From the NCBI GenBank assembly GCA_030295235.1, contig AP026128.1, positions 1,240,001 through 1,304,000 on the forward strand: a DNA stretch of 64,000 nucleotides, in the 5' to 3' direction. A program made the position numbers and the translations under genes. Numbering within the stretch: position 1 is the stretch's first letter; each line of letters opens with the position of its first letter. The notes beneath the pieces were generated by a model. The model made no database searches. It saw nothing but the letters and a program-made list of their open reading frames with translations, and was not told the origin of the DNA. This DNA comes from Fistulifera solaris (lineage: Eukaryota; Bacillariophyta; Bacillariophyceae; Naviculales; Stauroneidaceae). Positions 21,913 to 33,192 of this stretch are shown in pieces.

Positions 21913-23001
21913 TCAACAGATTGGTACGTCTTTCGACACGTCTATGCATGTGAGCGAGATCGTGACTTTTTGCCTTTGAACACCTCGTCGTTTCTCCTCG
22001 GTGCTCACGCCGCTGCGCGAACAAGTCTTGGGTATTGTTGTAGGTGAGCGATCTTTCTTTTCGCACTCCTTATTCTTTCTCTGCAGGCTCGATCCACTTG
22101 GTACATGATGGGGACTTTTTGGTGAAGTAATTGCTTTTGGCTGGGTAGCACGATGCTCATGGTGATTATCTCTGTGTTTGCGGTGCTTCGTGTCACAATT
22201 GTGGCTCTTTGTCCTTCTGACACCTCTCTCCGTCGGCGCTGTTCGACGACCAGCTTTAGGCAAAGGATCTTTGGTGGTGGCACCAAGATCAACACGGTTT
22301 CCTATTTTTTTATGATCAGCTTCTCCTCGTACGTCGTGGTCATCTAATTTCGATCGCGCAGGTCGTTTCGACCTTCCCGCGTGGCAGCCACTGCCAGCTG
22401 TCTTGGCTCTGTAGGTGGGTCGTTTGTGCTCTGTTGAATGTTGATTACTTGACACTTGAAGCTCTTTGTCTGGCATATCTTCTGGTGATACGTCGTCGAT
22501 CGGGTCATGCAAACTATCCAAGGATGACGTTGACGAATCATCATCTCTGCAATGATCGTGTGGTTTCATAGAGTTGCTACTTATTTCTTTGCCGATCAAC
22601 TCCCCCATGCTGGAGTCATCAGTGGACTGCTCTGTTTGAGCTCTATGTGTCACCGTCTTGATCATGGTTGTCCCTTTTAACAAAGTTGTTGTGATATTGC
22701 TTGCCGTCTTGGAAAGAGCTGATATAAGCGATTTTCCATCGTCTGCTTCGTCATCGGAGTTAGCACTGCGATCCAAATCAGGAGTACGGTCTTTTTGACG
22801 AAGAGGAAATCGTAGCTTTGACGCTGCATTTGATAGTGTTGCACGAAAATGGCCCGCGACGGATTCATTCTCCGACTCTTCTGATTTGCTTTCGTCGATA
22901 TCGTCGTGAGCGCCCCATTTCTCAGCAACATAACGTCTCAATGAAGTACGATAAGCTTGTTGACGTGCCGAGCTCAAAGGTTCTGTTTGAATACCTGTCA
23001 T
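21913..23001 (-). CDS. basic, low-complexity protein of unknown function
   Basis: One exon, 362 aa. The N-terminus (SARQQAYRTSLRRYVAEKWG) looks helical. Residues 35-130 alternate acidic and Ser-rich segments with amphipathic stretches (SVAGHFRATLSNAASKLRFP; LISALSKTASNITTTLLKGT). The C-terminal half is rich in K, R, H, S and P, suggesting disorder and nucleic-acid or membrane contact. There is no TM, signal or family motif. Coding is supported only by length and clean frame. Confidence 0.5.
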   Translation of the reverse strand: MTGIQTEPLSSARQQAYRTSLRRYVAEKWGAHDDIDESKSEESENESVAGHFRATLSNAASKLRFPLRQKDRTPDLDRSANSDDEADDGKSLISALSKTASNITTTLLKGTTMIKTVTHRAQTEQSTDDSSMGELIGKEISSNSMKPHDHCRDDDSSTSSLDSLHDPIDDVSPEDMPDKELQVSSNQHSTEHKRPTYRAKTAGSGCHAGRSKRPARSKLDDHDVRGEADHKKIGNRVDLGATTKDPLPKAGRRTAPTERGVRRTKSHNCDTKHRKHRDNHHEHRATQPKAITSPKSPHHVPSGSSLQRKNKECEKKDRSPTTIPKTCSRSGVSTEEKRRGVQRQKVTISLTCIDVSKDVPIC

Positions 23002-23939
23002 TGTTTTAATTCGGTTCCTGCCCCGAGTATTTGATCAATTTTAATGCTCGAAAATCAAAAGCAATGAACGATTCGTTCGACGGAACGGTTTCGCGGATGG
23101 GGGCACACATCACACATGCAACGCGAAGATCTTGGCAATGCAAAAGAAGGCATCGAGAGTGTCATTCTCTTAGGCTTTTTGATTGATAACAATTCAGTAC
23201 TAATTATTCGTGGTAATGGAGAAGGAACAAAGAACAGAGGAAGAAGGAAGAAAAAACAAAAGTGTCAAAAATGCATCCGCATTTTAGGAAAATTAGGAAT
23301 TAAATATTTAGTCTGTTAAAATTGTTAAATTAAGAAAAAACAAATCAGAACTTTAGAAAGTGTGTCCGATCTCCTAAATCCTTTGAATTCACTGTAAAGT
23401 ATTTTGTAGCCCACTTTCGCATCGGCCAGTCATTAGTCATTAGGTCATCGGTCCTGGCTTTTTATTGAAAAAGGAAACCTTATCTGGCGTCTTTATGCTC
23501 TGGTCTAGGGTCTAGATTCTAGATCTAGAACTAGAGAAGGCCCGGTCCAGCGTCTAGCGGCACGAGCCACGATTACGATTACTGTATAGCCAATCTCTAC
23601 CCCTGGTAGAAACTAGAGGGACTCCAGCTCCGAAAAACCATTCCGTTACCAATCAATAGCCCACACCGCACACGATCAAAAATTCTACGTATTTAAGATC
23701 TTTATCACGTTGACCCCCAGATCCCTGTTCCATGTTCTCTCGTAAAGGCTAAAGGCTTTTCTAATCGCCAGTAAGCGACAAAGTGACCTTTCTTCGTATT
23801 CATTCTTCGTCAAAGCATGATTCTTATCGAAATTGTGAAGCCTTGAGAAACTAGCTACCAGTATCACCGAAACTCCAATTCGATGTTGCAGAATGCAGAC
23901 TCGATCCAGGAGACTTGAATTGCCTATATTGAAGTTGGA
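23002..23939. other. intergenic, AT-rich, with a CTAGA-rich cluster
   Basis: No gene is seen. At about 23505-23540 the motif TCTAGA/CTAGA recurs (GGTCTAGGGTCTAGATTCTAGATCTAGAACTAGAG), giving overlapping short palindromes. A comparable CTAGAC cluster lies at 43246-43276. Confidence 0.4.
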
Positions 23940-24966
23940 CTACTCGTCGTCACTGTCAGCTTCATTATCGTTTTGTTGCTCACGGCTATTTTCGCCTTCA
24001 TTATCTTGCGTAACTGAATCATCCGTCTCTCTCGTTTCCTCCCATGCGTATTCTTGACGCTGAACAACAAAGGGCGCCTTCCAAACCCCAAGTCGTTGTA
24101 TTGATCCATCGACACTCGTAAAAAGAGGTGCAGAAAGTTCTTTTGTCGTTTCGCTATCGAACCACGTAGCATTGAGACGACTGGTCATCATGTATTGGAT
24201 ACCCGACTCCTGAATATGGTAAAGAAACGCGCTTCGAGTCTGAGCAGAAGTGAACGACAAATCGCCAAGCCATATGAGATCTGCTGGAGGTGGAACGGTA
24301 CACGTCAAATCAAATTTTTGAAAGTGAATGTGTTCATTGCCGAAGCATGTTTGCAGCTTTCCCATCTCATCGGAAGCCCCAACGGTAAAGTATTGTACCC
24401 AGAATGGAAACTTATTCCAATCATCAGAGATAGCATCATGATTGTCTGTATATCGAATAATACTTTTAATGTTCAAGTCATTCAAAGCCTTTGGCAGAAT
24501 TTCTCGTAGTGCACTAGTCAAAGATGGATTCGCCCGATCCGTGATTGTACAGTTTGAACGAATAGCTGACGGAACGTTGACATCCGTGGTGTTTGTGGAT
24601 TGACAGGCATATTTGGGAGATTGACGTGTACAAGAGAAAAAGATGGCAGGGTTGGTCGATAGATCCGAACACCGGATCGCAGGTTCGTCGTTGGAATTAG
24701 AAAATTCTGCAGAATTTTCATCATCATTGACGGCATTTCGGAGTCATGAGATTCATGACGCTCGATCTCCTGCCCGGTTTGAACCTGATGTTCCTCGACT
24801 TGATTACTCGAAATGATAAAGTCGTTCATATCCTTCAAAAGGAGTATTCTGTCCCTATGGTACGAAGCACTATCACACCGATGATCACGTAAACAACACA
24901 TTGTCGCCTTCTTCGCGCTGAAGCGGTAGCAGCTGGTGATTGCGGAACTCGTCGAAGGCGAGGCAT
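23940..24966 (-). CDS. type II membrane protein, possible methyltransferase-like lumenal domain
   Basis: The start at 24966 (MPRLRRVPQSPAATASARRR) leads into one TM (CVVYVIIGVIVLRTIG). The frame then needs one extra T at a T4 run (24837-24840 on plus as AAAA) and one extra A at 24737-24739. With these the protein reads without a stop to 23940, about 340 aa. The linker is acidic and Ser/Asn-rich. The C-terminal part has SLTSALREILPKALNDLNIK, WNKFPFWVQYFTVG, PPADLIWLGDLSFTSAQTRS, MMTSRLNATW and LGVWKAPFVVQ. This order (D-x-I-x-x-x-D, then T-S, then G-x-W-x-x-P-F) resembles small glycan-type SAM methyltransferases, but the first glycine motif is poor. The tail is very acidic (NDNEADSDDE). Confidence 0.5.
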
Positions 24967-25336
24967 GCTCAAAAGTATTCAGATTAGATTACGAATGCAC
25001 AAACTAATGGTAAAACTCGTCTCAGACTTAATGCTTGATGGTTGTTTGTTGACATGAAACTCGAAAGAAAGTCATCTTGTCATTTTATACACATAAATCT
25101 GAAAAGTCATTGCGTCGCATCACGATTGATGATGGAAGGGCTTTGGTTCGCGACTGAAATCCAGTCATGGTATTGACAAACACATCACATTACATGGTAA
25201 CCCCGTAAAAATGTGCAGAACTCCGAAAAACCATAGCATGAATTGTAGGTCTAGCTATTTAGTTAATAAGTTGTAGAAAACTAAGGTGAAATAGTGATTT
25301 TAGCTACTTAAATGGCAGATCGTCTCATTGACAAGC
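24967..25336. other. intergenic with a GACTG-N5-CAGTC palindrome
   Basis: 370 nt between a divergent start and a convergent stop on the minus strand. GACTGAAATCCAGTC lies at 25152-25166 in the context GGTTCGCGACTGAAATCCAGTCATGG. This matches 20730-20744 and other copies in the window. Confidence 0.5.
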
Positions 25337-26380
25337 TTACACTTCTACATTGATGCATTCGGCCGTCTTGCTGAATCGTTTCAAGATTCCGGCAGTAACT
25401 TTGCCCGGTCCCAGTTCGTAAGCTTTCTCGAATCCCTTGCTCAACATCAAATCCATAGTGTTCTCCCACAAAACAGGCGAGGTGACTTGTGTCGCCAATA
25501 GCTTCTTGATAGTGTCGGGGTCCGAGTGGGGCTTGGCATCGACGTTGGAGATGACTGGAATGCGTGGCTTATTGACGGTGACTTCCCCAAGGATATCCTC
25601 GAGTGATTTAACGGCAGGCTGCATGAAGGATGTGTGGAAGGCCCCAGCCACGGCAAGTTTGACGGTCATGCGAGCACCAAAGTCCGGCTTGGCAATTTCG
25701 GCGACCGTGTCGCATGCTTTGGAAGTACCCGACACAGCGTAGTTTCCATTGCACAAGTAGTTGGCAATCTGAATGGATTCGCCACCACTCTTCTCAACAG
25801 CGGCAGCACAAAGCTCCTTGACCTTGTCGGACGCCAACCCGATGACCGAAACCATACCCGTGTCCACGGCATCCGAAGCGGCTTGCATGGCTTCACCACG
25901 AGCCTTGGTAATTTTGACTCCATCTTCAAAGGAAATGGCTCCAGCAAAGCACAGAGCACTGTACTCTCCTAGACTGAGACCCATGGCGCAAGTCGCCGAC
26001 GCGGCGGCTTCTGGATCTTCCTGCTTGAGTTTTTCGACCGCCGCCATGGAAGCGACAAAGATAGCGGGCTGACTGACGACAGTTGAATCTAATTTTTCCT
26101 TGGGTCCTGCCGTGCAGACTTCTAGTAAATCGTAACCCAAGATTTCACTGGCTGTTTCGAATAATTTGGCGGCGGCGGGGACTTCTTTGACCGTCTCCGC
26201 GCACATGCCGACGAATTGTGCTCCTTGACCCGGGAACATGAAAGCAGTCTTGCTGGTAAAGTCGTCAAAGTCATTATCGGAGGCAGCCAGACTGCTAAAC
26301 GAGCGAGTGGAATGACGCAAAGCAGACGGCACAAAGGCGCGTGCAGTGGTTGCTAGAAACAATAGCATGGAAATTCTCAT
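25337..26380 (-). CDS. FABD: malonyl-CoA:ACP transacylase, plastid
   Basis: I start at 26380 (MRISMLLFLATTARAF|VPSALRHSTRS), which gives a signal peptide, A-R-A-F cleavage and a Ser/Arg-rich transit peptide; the longer frame adds 38 unlikely residues. The product is 347 aa. The fold is complete: the opening AFMFPGQGAQFVGM, the nucleophile elbow MGLSLGEYSALCFAG with the active Ser, the Q and R contacts (SQPAIFVASMAA; ITKARGEAMQ), the catalytic His in VAGAFHTSFMQPA, and the late ELGPGKVTAGILKR. The enzyme loads malonyl onto acyl carrier protein for fatty-acid synthesis in the plastid stroma. His replaces nothing essential; only the usual G-H-S is G-L-S here, as in some other FabDs. Confidence 0.95.
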   Translation of the reverse strand: MRISMLLFLATTARAFVPSALRHSTRSFSSLAASDNDFDDFTSKTAFMFPGQGAQFVGMCAETVKEVPAAAKLFETASEILGYDLLEVCTAGPKEKLDSTVVSQPAIFVASMAAVEKLKQEDPEAAASATCAMGLSLGEYSALCFAGAISFEDGVKITKARGEAMQAASDAVDTGMVSVIGLASDKVKELCAAAVEKSGGESIQIANYLCNGNYAVSGTSKACDTVAEIAKPDFGARMTVKLAVAGAFHTSFMQPAVKSLEDILGEVTVNKPRIPVISNVDAKPHSDPDTIKKLLATQVTSPVLWENTMDLMLSKGFEKAYELGPGKVTAGILKRFSKTAECINVEV

Positions 26381-26775
26381 TTTGTTTTTGTGATGAAAGA
26401 TACTATGTATGCAACAACCAAGGTGAGTGAATGTCGGTGTATAACAATGCGAATGAAGAATTTTGTGTGTAAATTCATTCTTACCTACAACCAAACCAAT
26501 TCAAATGAACGACGACAACAAAACGACGACGTCTCGGATTTTCGAATGAAGAAAATGATCCGTTTTGCTCACAATCAAGAAAGCGGACTGACCGTCGCAC
26601 ACGTCGTCATACGTCACTCATTTCACTTCGTCGATGTCACCCGCGTGATTGACGTTTTCCGTTCACGTCTGTCCTATTCATGAGGGATGCTAGACTCAAA
26701 CTAGACGAGCTCTACCTTTACTTGCAATTCTTTCAATCTAATTATATATAATAAAACTATTTATATTATTCAAGT

Positions 26776-28465
26776 CTACTCTTTCTTCTCTTTCTGAGCG
26801 TCCAAGAGCACTCCTACCGCTTGTTGAATGCGCTGAAACATAGCTTTCAGCTGTTGAAACTTGGTGGCCCCGACAATCAAAAGAAAGCATGTGACCACGG
26901 TCCATGTATGGTGCAAGGCTTCGGAAGTCGCACGGCAAACGGTGTGGCTACAGGTAGCGTCGGTGAACCAGCGGAGTACATAGGCGAATGCTGCGACAAG
27001 ACCAGGAATGACATATCTGTTGTCAACAAGCAGCAAATGTGAGTTGAAGATATCCATGCAACGTCATTCATTCAAACACCCAAGGCACTTACACTTCGAG
27101 ACCGAGCAATGGGTTTCTGCCATTGTTTAACGATTCGTACACAGTGAATTGCTCCGACAATTCTTCTTCCAAACGATTTTTCGCCTCCAAAATCTTTTGT
27201 TTATTACCAAAGTTTGCTTTCTCTTGAAACGCCTTGATAGACTGCTTTCGAAGCAGCTCGTGCTGTTCTTGCAATTCCTGTGGAGGCACGTAGTTCGTGC
27301 AATGGGGACCGGCGGTGCGGTCCATTCCCTGTGTGTACACCTGCATCGCGGTTAACTTGGCATTGGTGGTATTGGCCGTTGCCGTGGCATCGAGAAGAGT
27401 CGCTGCTTGTGGGAATTTCGCTCCTTGAGCAAAGAGTCCGGCGTACGCTTTGCAATAGTTTCCAAACTCCGTGACGGTGATAGTCTGTCCATGAATTTGC
27501 TTGCACGGCACGGCATCAAACACGCGAGTGCAGTAGCGATCCAACAATCGTAGAAACAGCGGTTCCATATCGGATGCTTGGCCAGCAAACTTCTTCTTGG
27601 TCACAGCAAAGCCAGGATGGCACAATCCATAACACTGAATGTTTTGAAATGTGTTGAGAATCTGCTCACGTGTTTCCTGCAAATCTTTCACATCGCGTTC
27701 TCGAATGACTTGATCCAAATACTCTTTCATGCTTTCTTCCATTCGATCCACATTATCTTCTTCCTCCTCGTCGTAATGTTGCCAATCACGGACCAAGAAC
27801 TCGAGCATTTGAAACGGCGCCGTTTCACTTTGATCCTCCATAGCGGTAACGGCATATTCCGAAAAGAGCGCGAGTTGCTGCAAGTTATCTTCTTGGATGC
27901 GTTTGTCAACATTGTAGACTTGATAACTGGAAAGCAAGGTCGAGAATCCAAAAATACAAGCCGTCAAATTCATACTGGTTTCGTGATCGAACATGCCTTG
28001 CGTGTCGACGAGAAAGAGAACCGATTCGTCCTTCTCATCCACTACTGGAGTATTCCACATCCAGATACCCGTCGTATCACGTTCTTTCCCAGCTTGCCAA
28101 TGAAAGACGCCCTCCTGTAACTCGTCGACTTGTTCGTACCATTTCTTATTGTCAGAAGACGAAGTGCGATTGATGTAACGGAGGAACCACGACAACAAGA
28201 AACTTTTGCCCGTTCGAAAGGCGCCGACTACAGACACAACTTTGACTTTGTAATGCGAAGGCACTTTCGCCAGAATGGCTTGCAATCGCTCTGGATGAAA
28301 TCGAAACGCATAACCCGTTGTTTCCGTTCCGATGGAAACAATATTCACCGCGTGAGGCGCATCTTCGTCGGACTTGGGTAATTCCTTTTCGAGAGTCGTA
28401 GCTGTTCCGTCTTCATGTTCGACGAGAACAACGCTCTCTTCCGACGATGATGGTGATAACGTCAT
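26776..28465 (-). CDS. ATL: atlastin-type dynamin-like GTPase (ER membrane fusion), two exons
   Basis: Exon 1 is 27093-28465 and exon 2 is 26776-27016. The 76-nt intron has a GTAAGT donor and ACAG acceptor, and the product is 537 aa. GTPase motifs: P-loop VVGAFRTGKSFLL (about 80-92), switch ERDTTGIWMWNTP, G3 LFLVDTQGMFDHET, the atlastin block FGFSTLLSSYQVYNVDKRIQ, and the R-D guanine motif EFLVRDWQHYDE. A three-helix middle domain follows, then a membrane hairpin in exon 2 (YVIPGLVAAFAYVLRW and WTVVTCFLLIVGATKF). It ends with an amphipathic tail (MFQRIQQAVGVLLDAQKEKK), the part that aids fusion in animal atlastins. The intron falls just before the hairpin. Role: homotypic fusion of ER tubules. 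The start lies among several acidic codons; the first Met is used. Confidence 0.93.
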
Positions 28466-28713
28466 ATTTGTGTTGCGCTACGATTGTTTCGATTGTAATA
28501 TTAGTGATAATGATGAAGGTATTCGAATATGAAAGCGGAACAATGGCGATGACACACTCTGCCTGCTGTGACCGCAGTGATGATGTTTGTCATTGTCGCT
28601 GCGTTTTCTTCGTGTTTATGAATGGTCTGAAAATCGGTGTGATTGTTGTCAATTACAGTAGACTACTGTACTTTACCAGGTGCAGTAACCAGAAAATCTC
28701 GGGTGTGCTAAAT

Positions 28714-29180
28714 CATGACTGAAAATGCAGTCGTGGTCTCCGAAACCATCACTTTGGGTCCATAGTAAATCCGAAAGACAACCTTTCGCAAATCCCTTCG
28801 ACGTGCGTCAAATGACGTGCAATACAAACGCTGATAAAGCCTACTGCATTGCAACAACGACAAAATAAGCTTAACATGTATGCTGAACGAGCGCGTTTGT
28901 AGGCCGTATTGTCGTTCAAAAGAATATTGATTGTGAAATACGGACAACACTTCGGTCCATAGTAAAAACGAAAGGCAACATTTCGCAAGCCTCTTCGACG
29001 TCAAGTAAAATGACGCGTAAAGCGAACTTTGCTAACGCGTATCTAATCGCAACTTCGACAAGTAAGGCAAGGATAATCTGCTGAAGAAGGAGCATTGTCG
29101 CTCGAAAGAGTATTTACTCATGTACTGAAGTGCAGTCATCGTGGAGAAATACGGACAACACTTTCGGCCATAGTAGATAC
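28714..29180. repeat. diverged tandem repeat, about 200-bp unit
   Basis: The block TCCATAGTAAA with flanking CGGACAACACTTCGG, CGAAAGRCAAC and TTTCGCAA starts at 28759, 28956 and, shortened, 29167 (spacing 197 and 211). Each copy is followed by a TTCGACGT...AAATGACG block. Two units begin with a GACTG/CAGTC-type palindrome (28717-28732 and 29119-29140). It fills the region between the divergent atlastin and ICMT genes. Confidence 0.72.
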
Positions 29181-29381
29181 AGATGTGCTCATTTTGAAGC
29201 AGACGGAAACCCTGGACTGCTGCGTGAGGTACTTGTACGGTGTGAAACTGAAACTGTTTCTCCACTTTTCGCAACAACAACAACAACAACGCCGAATGTA
29301 TGCTTGTAGAATAACAAGCTCAATAAACCATTCATATAGTCTCGCTCTTCATCGAAGGCGCGACTTTACTCTCAGAAAAGA

Positions 29382-30341
29382 ATGAACAGCTATCCATTTC
29401 GAAACGTGATACAACCCCTTCAACGGCGCCTTGATTTTCAGAATTGGCAAGATTATCCGCAATTTGCATCGGTTCAGGTCGGTCAAGTCCTTTTACTGGT
29501 CAATCTGACACTCGTTTATTATGTAATCTGACACCGAATCGATTCTGTTACTATGTAGTCCCTCGGCCGAGTGGCGCTGATTGCTACCATTCTCGGCATA
29601 CTTTGGGGTATCCATGCCGTCATGTGTGTGCAACGCATATGGGGCTATGTCATGTACGGCTCCAGTTCTCTCATGCTATGGCAGTGGTCATCTTATATGC
29701 TATGTTTAACAACGTTTCATTTACTCGAATTCTTTGTCACGGCACTCTACAATCATCCCTCCGCTCTCTCGGCCGATTCCTTTCTCGTCAACCACTCGGC
29801 GGCCTATACTGCCGCTGCATTGACTTCTTGGACCGAATTCGCTCTACATCCTATCTTACCTTGGTCAAATCGCTTTTCGGTGAGCTGTGTTGGGTTACTG
29901 GTTCTTGGCATTGGGCAAATACTACGTTCCCTGGCGATGAAAACCGCGGCCAGTTCCTTTCATCATATGATTCAAATTCAACCACATCACACACTAGTGA
30001 CAACGGGAATTTACAAATATTTTCGACACGGATCATATGCCGGATTCTATTACTGGTGTTGTGGGACACAACTTCTACTGGGGAATTACTTGCATACGAT
30101 AGCGTTTGCGATTGTCTGTTGGTCATTCTTTTCGAAGCGAATACCTTACGAAGAAGAATTACTGTGTCGCGAATATCCACATGAGTATCCCAACTACTGC
30201 GCGAAAACATGGATAGGGATTCCTTTCATTCGTAGCTTTGGCTTGGAAGAGTATCACAGGAAGAGCGTGAGTCGTCGCCGGGGAAAGGCAATCCGGCAGC
30301 CTCCTCCAAAGCAAATGTCACTCCCAAGAGTAATTAATTAA
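29382..30341 (+). CDS. ICMT: protein-S-isoprenylcysteine O-methyltransferase
   Basis: Start ATG at 29382 (MNSYPFRNVIQPLQRRL). In-frame TGA (29529) and TAG (29556) show that an intron ends at 29558. The donor is either 29478 (81 nt, weak GTCGGT) or 29523 (36 nt, GTAATC). The longer intron fits the sizes seen elsewhere; the shorter one would retain a hydrophobic segment (VGQVLLLVNLTLVYY). Exon 2 (29559-30341) holds all ICMT marks: TFHLLEFFVTALYNHP, SFLVNHSAAYTAAALTSW, LGIGQILRSLAMKTAASSF, TLVTTGIYKYFRHGSYAGF with the catalytic R-H-x-S-Y, and EEELLCREYPHEYPNY. It methylates the C-terminal prenylcysteine of CaaX proteins in the ER membrane using SAM. The C-terminus is basic (SVSRRRGKAIR). Confidence 0.9.
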
Positions 30342-30780
30342 ACACTTTATTTTCCATATGCTCTATTCACAACTATGGTGACAAAAAGCCGATGAATAAA
30401 GAGAATCACCTCAGTGTCACCGAATAATTTGATTCAACTAAGATAGGAATGACGAACCTTTTTCGGTCCCGCCTGGTGAGACCCGAAACGATGTCAAGAT
30501 GTACTTATTGCTGCTATACTTGACGTCAGCCAAGACATACAGTACTGTACTTGGAGGGGGGAATTGAGAATTTTTTCGCCACAAAACTCGCGCGTCTGCA
30601 GAACACGCATCTTTTCCGACTTCTATTTCAAGCCATGACAAATAACATCACAGAAGAACCGAAGAAAAGCAAACCAAATCAGTTCATGGCGCTTAATTTA
30701 GATTTAATCTAATAAGCAGACCTCTTGCGGAAGAAGGCAGTCGACGAAGAAGAGAGAAAGAAGAGCGACAGCATCGTGCA
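30342..30780. other. intergenic between ICMT and LRR gene
   Basis: 439 nt without a gene. It holds the ICMT 3' end and the promoter of the LRR gene, with a CRE-type site at 30521-30528. Confidence 0.4.
30521..30528. promoter_or_regulatory. CRE-type palindrome TGACGTCA
   Basis: A perfect TGACGTCA in the context ACTTGACGTCAGCC, 253 bp before the LRR start. The same ACTTGACGTCA occurs 248 bp before the adenylyl cyclase start (37264-37271). bZIP factors bind this site; in Phaeodactylum, CO2/cAMP-responsive elements of this type control carbonic anhydrase genes. Binding here is inferred. Confidence 0.45.
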
Positions 30781-33085
30781 ATGATGGGAAGCGGGTGCTC
30801 GAGTCATTCCGAAACGAATCACCATCATTCTATGAATCGAAGTGCGCGGGGTCGCGCTGCGGTAAGTCGTATCACATCGTTTTCTTTCGCTTCGTATCCT
30901 ATCGCAGAAGTGATCTCATAATGTTGTTTCACCAGCAGTTGGCAAATGGAGCTGATGACGATGAAACAATGCAGTGGCACAGTTCAAAACGACATGCTGT
31001 AGTTCATGAGGTAAGATGTGATATGCTAAGCGGCGTGTCATAACACTAAAGTTCTTCTTATACGACCACTTCTGCTTCTAAGGTCCCGAACGAATGGATT
31101 GCGTCTCTCTTCCCCGCTACGCACAACTTTATCGATCACGGAGACGGTACGGCTTCACCAAAATCACTTGCTACATTAGCGGCAGAAGCCGTGTGTCGTA
31201 ATCTAGCCACGAACACTGCTCCTCTGCCAGGCCCGCTTCCGCCGGATGTGGTAGAGGAACTCACGAACACACTGCGAATGGCACTCGCGTACAACTCAAC
31301 TACATTAGAAGCGTTGCAAGACAGTGAATGGATGCAGTTAGACCTGTCACAGGTGCGGAACTCGGTGACCGATGAATGGATTCATCGTTTCTTGGGAGGG
31401 CGGATCAAGCGCTCTAGCCAAGATACGTCACCGACGACTGCTTATCTGAAACATTTGGATTTGAGCGGCTCGCAGATCACGGACGAAGGCCTTCTCGCAA
31501 TGGGGAGGATGGTATTTCTAGAAACTGTCGTGCTAGATCAGTGCCATTATCTCATGGGGAGCGAGGACAGCAAAGCTTTTCATGTGTTCGCCAGTCCGCG
31601 TTTGCAGTCTGTGTCACTCCAAGATTGTCGTCGTCTGGAGGATGCTGCTGTGCTAGCTTTGTCACTGTATGGTCGCGACAGCTTGCGAGATTTAAATCTC
31701 TCTGGATGCCGATGCTTGACCGATCAGTCCTTAGTTGCGTGTGGTACTATGTGGCAGCTGGAATCGCTGCAATTAGAAGCATGTGATATGATCACAGACG
31801 CCGGATTGGAACATTTACAGCATTTGGAACTGGTCGAACTGAATTTGGGTTGGTGTACAAAGATATCGGATCGCGGCATGGAACTTTTGCTCCAACAGCA
31901 CATGCCGCTACAGCGTTTGCGACTAGCCCGCTGTCGTATGCTGAAACAGCCCGAATGGCTTTACTTGATTTGTAATACTTTAAGTGACTTGGACTTGACA
32001 GGGTGTTTACAGCTTTCGAGCACATCGTTGGGGAAAGCATTGCAAGGGTTGCCTCATTTGCTTCACCTAGATGTCTCTCATATTCCGGGAATCATGTAAG
32101 TCTTTATAGCTAGTGAATTGCGAGGTTCTTTTCTCACATCTCATCTTGTTGCAGCCGTTCTGGTTGGCAAGGAAGGGTTCCGAAGCTACAAACTTTGGTG
32201 TTAAGCTATTCGGCGGTTCGTGACTCTCATTTAACAGAATGGTCAGACTTCCGTGAGCTAGTCGAATTAAATCTGGAGTCCTGCTCCAACGTAAGCGACA
32301 GTTCCTTACGACATTTGATATCAGCGGCTCCGAACTTGCAACGACTTGTTGTGGCAGATTGCGCTATTAGTGACGCTGGAATGGTCCATATTGCTAAATT
32401 CAAGCAAATGACGCATCTTGATTTGTTTTATTGCCAGATTTCGAATCGCGGCTTAAGATGCTTGTCGGAATTGGCTGATTTGCAAGTGCTGAGTATCGAC
32501 AGCAGGGACGTAACAGATTCCGGACTGGTATATCTTCAAAATTTTAAGCAATTGGTCCAGTTGGACTTGTTCTCCGGTCACGTCACAGATCGAGGTTGCC
32601 AATATTTGTCTCATCTGACAAGCCTAGAGTCACTCGCACTCTGCGGCGGAGGCATAGGCGACGCGGGCTGCGAATACCTTTCCCGACTCACTCGGTTACA
32701 ACATTTGAATTTATCGGAAAATGAGGATATAACTGAGCAAGGCATTGCTCATTTCAAAAGCCTGTCGCAGCTACGATCTTTGAATATAAGTCAGACTTCC
32801 GTCACCTCGGTCATGCCATTGTCTTCTTTGAAGCAATTGCAGTCTTTGTGTGTATATGGCTGTCGTGGTATGGCAGATCTTCACTCTCTCGAAACGAAAC
32901 TCCCCCAATTGCGTTGCTTGCGGTATTCAAACACTACCCCGGAAGAGGGCATGATGTTAGTCGATCCGGACGATTGCAAAGAAGATTATTCGGATGACGA
33001 TGACGATATACTGCTCGATGATGGGGAAGATGATGAGTATTCCGATCATGATGCCCCGGTGGGATTCCAAAGAAGAGACCTTTGA
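30781..33085 (+). CDS. leucine-rich-repeat protein (AMN1/F-box LRR type), N-myristoylation signal, four exons
   Basis: Exons are 30781-30861, 30936 or 30939-31010, 31083-32095 and 32155-33085; introns are about 75, 72 and 59 nt. All joins keep frame (for example GIM/RSGWQGRVPKLQTL). The product is about 698 aa. Two Mets open the gene. From the second (30784) the protein begins MGSGCSSH, a textbook N-myristoylation plus palmitoylation signal. More than a dozen cysteine-containing LRRs follow (LKHLDLSGSQITDEGLLAMG; LRDLNLSGCRCLTDQSLVAC; LVELNLESCSNVSDSSLRHL; LSRLTRLQHLNLSENEDITE). No F-box was found at the N-terminus. The tail is acidic (DDCKEDYSDDDDDILLDDGE). Such proteins act as binding scaffolds; lipid anchoring suggests a plasma-membrane or ciliary-type site. 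Confidence 0.85.
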
Positions 33086-33192
33086 TTAAATCATCATAAT
33101 TTATGGTAATAATGTTTATATGACAGGTGCCAGGTACATGATTAGTACGGTGCGTAAGAGAACTTTACAATAATCGGTAATCATCTTTTGCA

